Source: an uncultured Collinsella sp.
GTDB lineage: Bacteria; Actinomycetota; Coriobacteriia; Coriobacteriales; Coriobacteriaceae
Direction of reading: 5' to 3'
NCBI GenBank assembly: GCA_900762355.1
Contig: CAAFGE010000007.1
Location: 1-11,794, forward strand
DNA: 11,794 nt
Shown: positions 7,331-11,794 of the stretch, piece by piece
Layout: every line of letters starts with the position of its first letter
How positions within the stretch are numbered: position 1 is the first letter of the stretch
The notes under the pieces: model-generated
Database searches by the model: none
What the model saw: only the letters and a program-made list of their open reading frames with translations
What the model was told of the DNA's origin: nothing
Translations under genes and position numbers: made by a program

Positions 7331-7390
7331 CAGATCGAGATTTTGTTTGAGAGGCTGGAAATTGGGCTGAGAAAACAGTCACGGAATAAC

Positions 7391-7420
7391 AAAAAAGCTC
7401 GCCGGCTAGGCCGACGAGCT
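7391..7420 (-). terminator. Rho-independent terminator after the initiator tRNA
   Basis: Minus-strand stem AGCTCGTCGGC / GCCGGCGAGCT (11 positions, one mismatch, 3-nt loop; 7396-7420) is followed by a run of six T. It begins 10 nt past the CCA end of the tRNA, so the tRNA is a single-gene unit. Confidence 0.85.
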
Positions 7421-7429
7421 GCAAATTCT

Positions 7430-7506
7430 TGGTCGCGGGGGCAGGATTTGAACCTACGACCTCCGGGTTATGAGCCCGGCGAGCTACCAGACTGCTCCAC
7501 CCCGCA
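7430..7506 (-). tRNA. Initiator tRNA-Met (anticodon CAT), CCA encoded
   Basis: A 77-nt tRNA that folds fully: acceptor GCGGGG/CCCCGC, D stem GAGC/GCTC, anticodon stem CCGGG/CCCGG around loop CTCATAA, T stem GTAGG/CCTGC with loop TTCAAAT, and an encoded 3' CCA (7430-7432). The three G-C pairs next to the anticodon loop (GGG/CCC) and the A11-U24 pair in the D stem mark it as the initiator rather than the elongator. Position 1 is U and position 72 is G, so the end pair is a wobble rather than the C1/A72 mismatch of E. coli. It has its own promoter and terminator. Confidence 0.96.
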
Positions 7507-7537
7507 ATGTCTGGGCGCCTCATGCGCGCAAGCAAAA

Positions 7538-7566
7538 ATATTACGCGGGAGTTCGGTAAACGGCAA
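7538..7566 (-). promoter_or_regulatory. Promoter of the initiator tRNA
   Basis: On the minus strand, TTGCCG (7561-7566), a 17-nt spacer and TAATAT (7538-7543) precede the tRNA by about 31 nt. Each hexamer matches the sigma-70 consensus at four of six positions. The spacing and position suit a short tRNA leader. Confidence 0.45.
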
Positions 7567-7659
7567 GGAAAATCTCGTAGAGCATAATTCCTTCATATTT
7601 ATATCTTTCAGCCCATGTGTCCCGGTAAACGAATCGCAGCCCAACGCCGGCAGCGCGTA

Positions 7660-7665
7660 TACAAT
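7660..7665 (+). promoter_or_regulatory. Possible -10 element of coaX
   Basis: TACAAT (five of six consensus) lies 36 nt before the coaX ATG on the plus strand, giving a leader of about 30 nt. No clear -35 hexamer is seen at 16-18 nt. The call is weak. Confidence 0.3.
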
Positions 7666-7701
7666 GGTGCGCGTCCTTTTACGCCAAAACCGGGAGTAGA
7701 C

Positions 7702-8475
7702 ATGCTGCTCGCTATCGATATGGGAAACACGCAGACGGCCATGGGCCTGTTTGACGGAGACGAGCTGGTGCAGTCGTGGCGCATGCCCACCGACCGCTCC
7801 TTTACCGCCGATGAGATCCACGTGCGCCTGATGGGCTTCTTTAAGATGTACGACCTCTCGCTCGATGCGGTCGACGCGATCGCCTTTGCCGGCGTGGTGC
7901 CGCAGCTCTCGCGCGAGTGGCACGCCGTGGCCGACCGCATCGCGGCGGACGCTATCGTCATCGGCCCGCAGACCGCCGCCGTGACCAAGCTGCGGGCGGC
8001 GCGCCCCCAGGCAGTAGGCGCCGACCGCATCGCCAACGCCGTCGCGGCCGAGCGCTTTTACGGCGCCCCGGCGATCGTGGTGGACTTTGGCACCGCAACC
8101 AATATCGACGTCATCGACGAGGACGGTTACTACATTGGCGGAGCGATTGCGCCGGGCATCCGCATCTCCATGGACGCGCTTGCCGCCCGCGCGGCCAAGC
8201 TCGCCAGCGTTCCGCTCGAGACACCCGAGCACGCCATCGGCCGCGATACCGAGGAGTGCATTAAGGTCGGCGCCGTAACGGGGGCCGCCGCCATGGCTGA
8301 GGGCCTGGTCGCGCGTATGAAGCGCGAGCTGGGCCGCGAGGACGCCACCGTCATCGCCACAGGCGGCCTTGCCGGCATCGTTGCCGATTCGACCGACGCC
8401 TTCGACGTGGTCGACGGCCAGCTCACCATCAAGGGCATCTGCGAAATCTACCGTCGCATGCAGGAGCAGGGGTAA
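7702..8475 (+). CDS. coaX: Type III pantothenate kinase (CoaX)
   Basis: Phosphorylates pantothenate to 4'-phosphopantothenate, the first step of coenzyme A synthesis. The type III family belongs to the ASKHA fold; known members need a monovalent cation and are not feedback-inhibited by CoA. The 257-residue protein has the phosphate-loop motif DMGNTQTAMG (D6-N9), the pantothenate/catalytic motif GADRIAN (106-112, with D108 as likely base), DFGTATNIDV (128-137) and GGAIAPGI (146-153), all in family order and spacing. Length is normal for CoaX. The frame is open upstream to 7615, but ATG 7702 is chosen because GGGAG lies 5 nt before it and the DxGNT motif then sits at the usual N-terminal position. 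It is the only convincing plus-strand gene here, diverging from the tRNA and converging on the ATPase gene. Confidence 0.95.
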   Translation: MLLAIDMGNTQTAMGLFDGDELVQSWRMPTDRSFTADEIHVRLMGFFKMYDLSLDAVDAIAFAGVVPQLSREWHAVADRIAADAIVIGPQTAAVTKLRAARPQAVGADRIANAVAAERFYGAPAIVVDFGTATNIDVIDEDGYYIGGAIAPGIRISMDALAARAAKLASVPLETPEHAIGRDTEECIKVGAVTGAAAMAEGLVARMKRELGREDATVIATGGLAGIVADSTDAFDVVDGQLTIKGICEIYRRMQEQG

Positions 8476-8511
8476 AGCGAACGCCGCAACCCGGCAAACA
8501 TCCGCCAACCT

Positions 8512-8550
8512 TATTCCTCAAAACTGAATTATTTTCAATTTTGAGGAATA
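8512..8550. repeat. 39-bp palindromic repeat, copy A (3' side of ATPase gene)
   Basis: An inverted repeat with 17-base arms (16 of 17 matching) around a 5-base centre; each arm begins TATTCCTCAAAA. It lies between the convergent ends of coaX and the ATPase gene, 13 nt past the ATPase stop. The slightly asymmetric arm (CTGAA) faces away from the ATPase gene, so copy A is in the opposite orientation to copies B and C. When reverse-complemented it matches copy B at 35 of 39 positions by hand alignment. It may also act as a hairpin at the transcript ends, but no T-tract follows on either strand. Confidence 0.9.
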
Positions 8551-8563
8551 GGCCGAAAGCACA

Positions 8564-9760
8564 CTACGCCTCGCCTGCCAGCCATCTCGCCAGGTCCACA
8601 ATCTGCACCCCATCGCGATCTGTTGTCTCGTGATGCGTACGGGCGAGAATCATCTTGGGATACGCATCGCCAATGCTCAGGAGCGGCGAAATCTCCCGTT
8701 CAAACGTCTTATCCGAGCCGATGTCGTCACTCACCTGAATGTAGAACTTCTCGCTTCGCTTGATTGCTACAAAATCTATTTCCTTTTTGTAGAGCACGCC
8801 GACGTACACCTCGTATCCGCGACGCAGCAGCTCGATGGCCACCATATTCTCGTACACACGACCCCAGTCCATATCGCGCGTGCCGAGCAAAGCGTATTTA
8901 AACGCATGATCCGCCAGGTAATACTTCTCGCCGCTCTTGAGGTATTTCTTGCCGCGAATGTCGTATCGACGCACCTTATAGAAGGCGAACGCGTCGCACA
9001 GGTATCCCATATACGTGCCGACCGTCTTGTTCGTAATCTTCAGCCCGTCCGCATTCAAAACGTCCGTGATGTTGCGGGCCGACGTGATGTTGGAGACATT
9101 GTCCATCATGTAATCGGCAATGCGCAGCAGCGCCGATTCATTTCTCACGTTATGCCGCTGTACGATATCCCTCACGATCAGCGTCTTAAAGACGTTGGAG
9201 AGATATTGATAGCGCTGCTCCCGCATCGGATAGGGGTAGGAGCCGGACATGCCGCCGGTCCGCGCGTACTCGTCAAAGTCGCGGTCGACCTCGCCCTCAT
9301 CGCTGTAAGAGCGATACTCCTCAAACGAGAACGGGAACACCTCGATCTCGAACGTGCGCCCCGTAAAGAGCGTCGACAGATCGCTCGACAGTAAAAAGGC
9401 GTTCGATCCGGTAATGAAAATGTCGTACTGCTCGGATGCGTGAAGGCTGTTGATAGCGCGCTCAAAGCCGTCGCACATCTGAACCTCGTCGATAAGCAGG
9501 AAGTTTTGCTTGCCGGGCGCCCGACGCTCTTTTACGTAGGCAAGTAGCGCATGGTATTCGAGCAGGCCCTCGAATTCATCGAGGTTGTAATTGATATGGA
9601 TGATATTCGAATCGGGCAGGTTGGCCCCTACGTAGTCGCAAAGGGCCTCGAGCAATTTCGATTTTCCACTACGGCGAATGCCCGTGATGACCTTGATATC
9701 CGGCACGCCGATAAGACTCGTCAACGCGTCCATATACGACGTCCTATTGATGAGTTTCAT
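8564..9760 (-). CDS. AAA+ ATPase, AAA_14/DUF4143 family (COG1373-like)
   Basis: A 398-residue predicted ATPase of unknown cellular role. An N-terminal AAA_14 domain has Walker A GIRRSGKS (27-34), Walker B FLLIDEVQ (87-94), a sensor-like ITGSNAFLLSS (116-126) and FTGR (132-135). A winged-helix-like middle follows (about 205-250: ALLRIADYMMDNVSNITSARNI). The C-terminal DUF4143 domain has a restriction-nuclease-like core: ENMVAIELLRRGYEVYVG (304-321), KEIDF (326-330) and FYIQVS (339-344). Length and motif order are normal, so it looks intact. GGGAGG lies 6 nt before ATG 9760. The gene stands alone, convergent with coaX, with palindromes A at its 3' end and B and C at its 5' end. Its lower GC and AT-rich borders suggest acquisition. 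Members are numerous in some gut anaerobes and have been proposed, without firm proof, to be linked to mobile DNA or defence. Confidence 0.88.
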   Translation of the reverse strand: MKLINRTSYMDALTSLIGVPDIKVITGIRRSGKSKLLEALCDYVGANLPDSNIIHINYNLDEFEGLLEYHALLAYVKERRAPGKQNFLLIDEVQMCDGFERAINSLHASEQYDIFITGSNAFLLSSDLSTLFTGRTFEIEVFPFSFEEYRSYSDEGEVDRDFDEYARTGGMSGSYPYPMREQRYQYLSNVFKTLIVRDIVQRHNVRNESALLRIADYMMDNVSNITSARNITDVLNADGLKITNKTVGTYMGYLCDAFAFYKVRRYDIRGKKYLKSGEKYYLADHAFKYALLGTRDMDWGRVYENMVAIELLRRGYEVYVGVLYKKEIDFVAIKRSEKFYIQVSDDIGSDKTFEREISPLLSIGDAYPKMILARTHHETTDRDGVQIVDLARWLAGEA

Positions 9761-9788
9761 TGGCGGCCTCCCTGCAGTCTTTCGTTGC

Positions 9789-9827
9789 TATTCCTCAAAA
9801 TCGAAAAATTTTCAGTTTTGAGGAATA
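9789..9827. repeat. 39-bp palindromic repeat, copy B (5' leader of ATPase gene)
   Basis: Same family as copies A and C: 17-base arms (15 of 17 matching) around AAATT. The asymmetric CAG end is on the right, facing away from the ATPase gene. An extra 8-bp outer repeat (TTCGTTGC / GCAACGAA) flanks it, touching on the left and separated by 6 nt on the right. It lies 29 nt upstream of the ATPase start and so could fold in the leader or serve as an operator. Confidence 0.9.
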
Positions 9828-9854
9828 GGTTTTGCAACGAATATACCTCGCAAA

Positions 9855-9874
9855 GGGTCGAGCTGGCTTGACCC
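9855..9874. repeat. 20-nt inverted repeat abutting palindrome C
   Basis: GGGTCGAGC and GCTTGACCC are separated by TG: nine pairs including one G-T. It ends exactly where palindrome C starts, so the two form back-to-back hairpins. Its final CCC also pairs with the GGG after copy C, extending that palindrome's arms by three. Confidence 0.6.
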
Positions 9875-9913
9875 TATTCCTCAAAATCGAAAATTTTTCA
9901 GTTTTGAGGAATA
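9875..9913. repeat. 39-bp palindromic repeat, copy C
   Basis: Identical to copy B except for one central base, in the same orientation, starting 86 bp further right. Arms TATTCCTCAAAA.../...TTTTGAGGAATA are conserved to the base. CCC before and GGG after lengthen the stem to about 20. It is a tandem neighbour of B outside the ATPase transcription unit. Confidence 0.9.
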
Positions 9914-9946
9914 GGGGGTGCGCAGTCGCCCAGCACCACTGGACGC

Positions 9947-9989
9947 TACTGCGACAAGGTGCGACATTACTGCGACAAAGGTGCGACAA
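9947..9989. repeat. Two tandem 21/22-bp units holding four TGCGACA motifs
   Basis: The unit TACTGCGACAA(A)GGTGCGACA is repeated twice in tandem with one inserted A. The inner motif TGCGACA occurs at 9950, 9960, 9971 and 9982, i.e. every 10-11 bp, which places all four on the same face of the helix. It resembles a cooperative protein-binding array. No binding protein can be named. Confidence 0.75.
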
Positions 9990-10016
9990 AACTAGCGAGC
10001 TTGCCCCGGCCATGCA

Positions 10017-10050
10017 AAAGCCCTCCCCGGCGCTGGCCGAGGAGGGCTTT
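10017..10050 (-). terminator. Terminator of the folate/biotin-ligase-like operon (possibly bidirectional)
   Basis: AAAGCCCTCC (10017-10026) pairs with GGAGGGCTTT (10041-10050), with an inner CGGC/GCCG stem after one mismatch and a GCTG loop. Read on the minus strand it ends GGGCTTTT, 34 nt past the stop of the biotin-ligase-like gene. On the plus strand it ends GGGCTTTGTT, so it may work both ways. Confidence 0.8.
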
Positions 10051-10083
10051 GTTGTCATGGCTATCTTTGCGAGCGGACCCGCG

Positions 10084-10785
10084 CTACAGCCCGCGGATGC
10101 GCACGGCCTCGGGCGGAAACTCTTGCTCGCCGGCGTCGGTCTTGATGGTCGCGCGGCCCCAGATGTCCAGGCCCGCAAACACACCGACCGCAAGCGGCAA
10201 GCCGTTGGGCGACACCGCCGCAACCTGACGGCCCAGCAACGGCACCATATCGAAGTACTCGCCCAGCACCGGGGCCAGCGGACCGGCGGCGCCCTGCGGC
10301 GTGTTCGCAACGACCGCCCAAGCGCCAACGCGGGCGAGCAGGGCGGCGGTCAACGCCTCAACCAGCGCTTCGTCGGCCATATCCACGCCAAGCTCGCCTA
10401 GCGCCACACGCTCAATATCCACCGTCACCACAGCAAACATGCCTGCGGCACCGGCGCCGCCGTTAACGGCAACGCGCGCAAGTGACGTCTCAAACGCAGG
10501 CGCGCCGCACACGATGTCGCTCGGCCACTGAATGCCCACCTTGCCGGCAAGCCCCAGCCCCGGCGTTGCAGCCGTGCCCGCGAGCGCGTCCATCATGCCC
10601 ATCGCGGCCACAAACGGCAGGCCGTGGAAGGCGTGCATATTCACATCCGGGCGCACGACCAGCGAAAACGTCAGCGAAGCATCGCCCGCGCTCCACGCGC
10701 ACCAGCCCGCGGACACGCCCTCGCGGCCCGCGTCGCGCGCGGCATCAAGCTCGGTGCCGGCGGCAACAGCATTCATCTCAATCAT
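10084..10785 (-). CDS. Biotin-protein-ligase-like protein (BirA/LplA fold), catalytic motifs atypical
   Basis: A 233-residue protein whose layout follows biotin-[acetyl-CoA carboxylase] ligase. SLTFSLVVRPD (37-47) matches the L.FS...RP strand, HGLPFVAAMGMMDAL the following helix, GIQWPSDIV (84-92) the KWPND segment, and LLGRQVAAV...GVFAGLDIWGRATIKTDAGEQEFPPEAVRIR (193-231) the C-terminal SH3-like domain. There is no N-terminal DNA-binding domain. Two hallmark sites look lost. The GRGRxGRxW biotinyl-AMP loop is reduced to AGREGVSAGWCAW (19-31), and KWPND has Q for K and S for N. The Lys of the KxxGIL(V)E motif is not evident either. It may be a non-catalytic binder or a ligase with altered specificity. 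ATG 10785 abuts the TAG of the folate fusion gene (TAGATG), so translation is coupled; ATG 10776 is an alternative start. Confidence 0.7.
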   Translation of the reverse strand: MIEMNAVAAGTELDAARDAGREGVSAGWCAWSAGDASLTFSLVVRPDVNMHAFHGLPFVAAMGMMDALAGTAATPGLGLAGKVGIQWPSDIVCGAPAFETSLARVAVNGGAGAAGMFAVVTVDIERVALGELGVDMADEALVEALTAALLARVGAWAVVANTPQGAAGPLAPVLGEYFDMVPLLGRQVAAVSPNGLPLAVGVFAGLDIWGRATIKTDAGEQEFPPEAVRIRGL

Positions 10786-11794
10786 CTACATGCGCCCCAA
10801 TTCGCCTACGATGTGTCCCACGCGGTCCTCGGGCTCCTTGACCTCGACGCCGTTGTAGCGGAAGAACCGCGCCGGGTCGTGCATCAGGTCCTCGAGCGGC
10901 ACCAGCACAAAGTCGCGCTCGCCGATCAGCGGATGCGGCAGGCGCAGCTTTTTGCCGCCGTGGGTCTCGCCGTCCATCCACAGCAGGTCCAGGTCGATAG
11001 TACGCGGACCGTTGGCCTTGGCCTTTTTGGAACGGTCGCGGCCCAGCTCGGCCTCGATCTTCATGAGCTCGTCGAGTAGCACCAGCGGCGCCAGCTCGGT
11101 CTTGATCTCGATGACGGCATTGGCAAACGCGTCCTGGCGCGTCTCGTATGCCGGCTCACTCTCGTAGATGCGCGAGCAGTTGGACACGCAGGTGAGCGGG
11201 ATCTCGGCGATCATGTCGCGCGCAGCGCGGATGTTATCGCAGCGATGTCCCAGGTTGGAGCCCACGGCCACAAACGCGCGGCGCGGCTGCGGCTTGGCGA
11301 CGGCCCAATAACCGTTCAGGAACTGCGCAAAGCCGGCGACATCGTGCACGCGCACGATGTTGGCACCGGCCTGGATGGCGCCCAGGCACACGCCAAACGT
11401 GGCGGCATCGCGCTCGGCCGCCTCGGTCACGCCCGAGACGGCGCCCACAAAACGCTTACGCGACACAGCGCACATGAGCGGATAGCCCAGCGACGCCATC
11501 TTGGCGGTCTCGCGCTGGATGACGATGTCCTCGTTGGCCGACTTGCCAAAACCCGGGCCAGGATCGATGCAGATGCGGTCGCGCGACACGCCGGCATGGA
11601 TGAGCGTGCGGGCCTGGTCGGAAAGGAAGCCCATGACGCGGCGCATGATAGGCGCCGAATCGGGCAGGGTAAAGCGGCGGAGCTGCGAGGTGGGCACGTA
11701 GGCTTCCTCGCGGCGGGCGCTGCGGCGCATCATGGCTGCCAGGTGGTCGCTGGGCTCCGGCGCCGCCTCGGCGGGTGCAGGCGTGGCCTCGGGC
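10786..11794 (-). CDS. folK: Bifunctional dihydropteroate synthase-HPPK (FolP-FolK), partial (N-terminus off right edge)
   Basis: Two consecutive steps of folate synthesis in one chain. The visible 336 codons begin inside FolP; the frame is open past the ATG at 11733 to the window edge, so that ATG is not the start. FolP part: ICIDPGPGFGKS, MCAVSRKRFVGAV (the SRK pterin/phosphate site) and VRVHDVAGF. FolP motifs end about 170 codons into the visible part. After a short joint, FolK begins: FVAVGSNLGHR, SRIYESEPAYET, NAVIEIKTELAP, IEAELGRDR, GPRTIDLDLLWMD (metal-binding DxD) and LRLPHPLIGERDFVLVPLEDL. FolK would make hydroxymethyldihydropterin pyrophosphate and FolP would join it to p-aminobenzoate. 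The usual bacterial fusion order is FolK before FolP; here FolP comes first. An odd Pro/Ala/Glu-rich stretch precedes SDHLAAMMRRSARREEAY in FolP. It is followed without gap by the biotin-ligase-like gene. Confidence 0.92.
   Translation of the reverse strand, partial: PEATPAPAEAAPEPSDHLAAMMRRSARREEAYVPTSQLRRFTLPDSAPIMRRVMGFLSDQARTLIHAGVSRDRICIDPGPGFGKSANEDIVIQRETAKMASLGYPLMCAVSRKRFVGAVSGVTEAAERDAATFGVCLGAIQAGANIVRVHDVAGFAQFLNGYWAVAKPQPRRAFVAVGSNLGHRCDNIRAARDMIAEIPLTCVSNCSRIYESEPAYETRQDAFANAVIEIKTELAPLVLLDELMKIEAELGRDRSKKAKANGPRTIDLDLLWMDGETHGGKKLRLPHPLIGERDFVLVPLEDLMHDPARFFRYNGVEVKEPEDRVGHIVGELGRM

Larger units (their letters stand above)
9761..10083. other. Repeat-rich intergenic region between ATPase and biotin-ligase-like genes
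   Basis: About 320 bases with no plausible coding frame. From left to right it holds the ATPase ribosome site, palindrome B with an extra outer inverted repeat (TTCGTTGC 9781-9788 / GCAACGAA 9834-9841), a 20-nt hairpin (9855-9874), palindrome C abutting it, the TGCGACA cluster (9950-9988) and the terminator of the folate operon. A -10-like TATATT on the minus strand at 9840-9845 would place palindrome B in the ATPase mRNA leader. Confidence 0.75.

Noticed and set aside
5131..7350. 739-codon plus-strand open frame opposite the flavin reductase
   Set aside because: Its composition (very rich in His, Ala, Gly, Arg) is that of an antisense shadow in GC-rich DNA; no family motifs, and the minus-strand gene has complete, ordered motifs.
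7554..7631. Nine-base repeat CGGTAAACG (7554-7562 and 7623-7631) between the tRNA and coaX
   Set aside because: Two short copies with no symmetry or consistent position relative to either promoter; probably chance.
7468..8508. 346-codon minus-strand frame opposite coaX
   Set aside because: It overlaps the tRNA and is the antisense of coaX; no motifs, shadow composition.
8512..8550. Palindrome A as an ordinary rho-independent terminator
   Set aside because: The stem is AT-rich and long, with no T-tract on either strand, and the same element occurs upstream of the ATPase where a terminator makes no sense. A minor terminating effect between the convergent genes is still possible.
9789..9989. 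CRISPR array from the repeated palindromes and TGCGACA units
   Set aside because: Only two or three palindrome copies, no regular unique spacers of equal length, and no cas genes.

Overview
The window is GC-rich, with long antisense shadow frames. It carries a [NiFe]-hydrogenase-type operon, a type III pantothenate kinase, a FolP-FolK fusion and an old-yellow-enzyme/flavin reductase. This mix and codon use suggest a gut anaerobe of the class Coriobacteriia, most likely Collinsella or a close relative. The assignment is an inference from gene content and style, not from a marker gene. Nearly everything lies on the minus strand; the one clear plus-strand gene is coaX.

Positions 1-4086 (minus) hold a membrane-bound, energy-converting hydrogenase / complex-I-like operon, read right to left. 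First comes a 960-residue natural fusion of an antiporter-like subunit (NuoL/M/N, EchA, HyfB type) with a NuoH/HyfC/EchB-type subunit. A NuoB/EchC-type small subunit follows, then a NuoC/EchD-type 30 kDa subunit that runs off the left edge. The order is that of Ech hydrogenases with the first two genes fused. The complex would couple low-potential electron transfer (ferredoxin or formate to protons) to ion translocation. The large subunit is outside the window.

Positions 4087-5112 hold a solitary double helix-turn-helix protein resembling the OrfA of IS3-family elements. It has its own terminator and sits in AT-rich DNA that also carries an orphan plus-strand promoter. Positions 5113-7149 hold a large FAD/FMN/[4Fe-4S] reductase of the 2,4-dienoyl-CoA reductase / 2-enoate reductase / BaiCD-BaiH superfamily, with a non-canonical active-site segment. 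Positions 7386-7566 hold an initiator tRNA-Met transcription unit (promoter, tRNA, terminator). coaX diverges from it on the plus strand.

Positions 8512-9913 are the most unusual part. An AAA+ ATPase of the AAA_14/DUF4143 family, convergent with coaX, is bracketed by near-identical 39-bp palindromes. The copy at its 3' side is inverted relative to the two copies at its 5' side. Next to these lie four TGCGACA motifs spaced at helical-turn intervals. The arrangement looks like a small mobile or self-regulated cassette.

Positions 10017-11794 (minus) hold a folate operon end: a bifunctional dihydropteroate synthase-HPPK (5' part off the right edge), abutted by a biotin-protein-ligase-like protein whose usual catalytic motifs look degraded, then a strong terminator.
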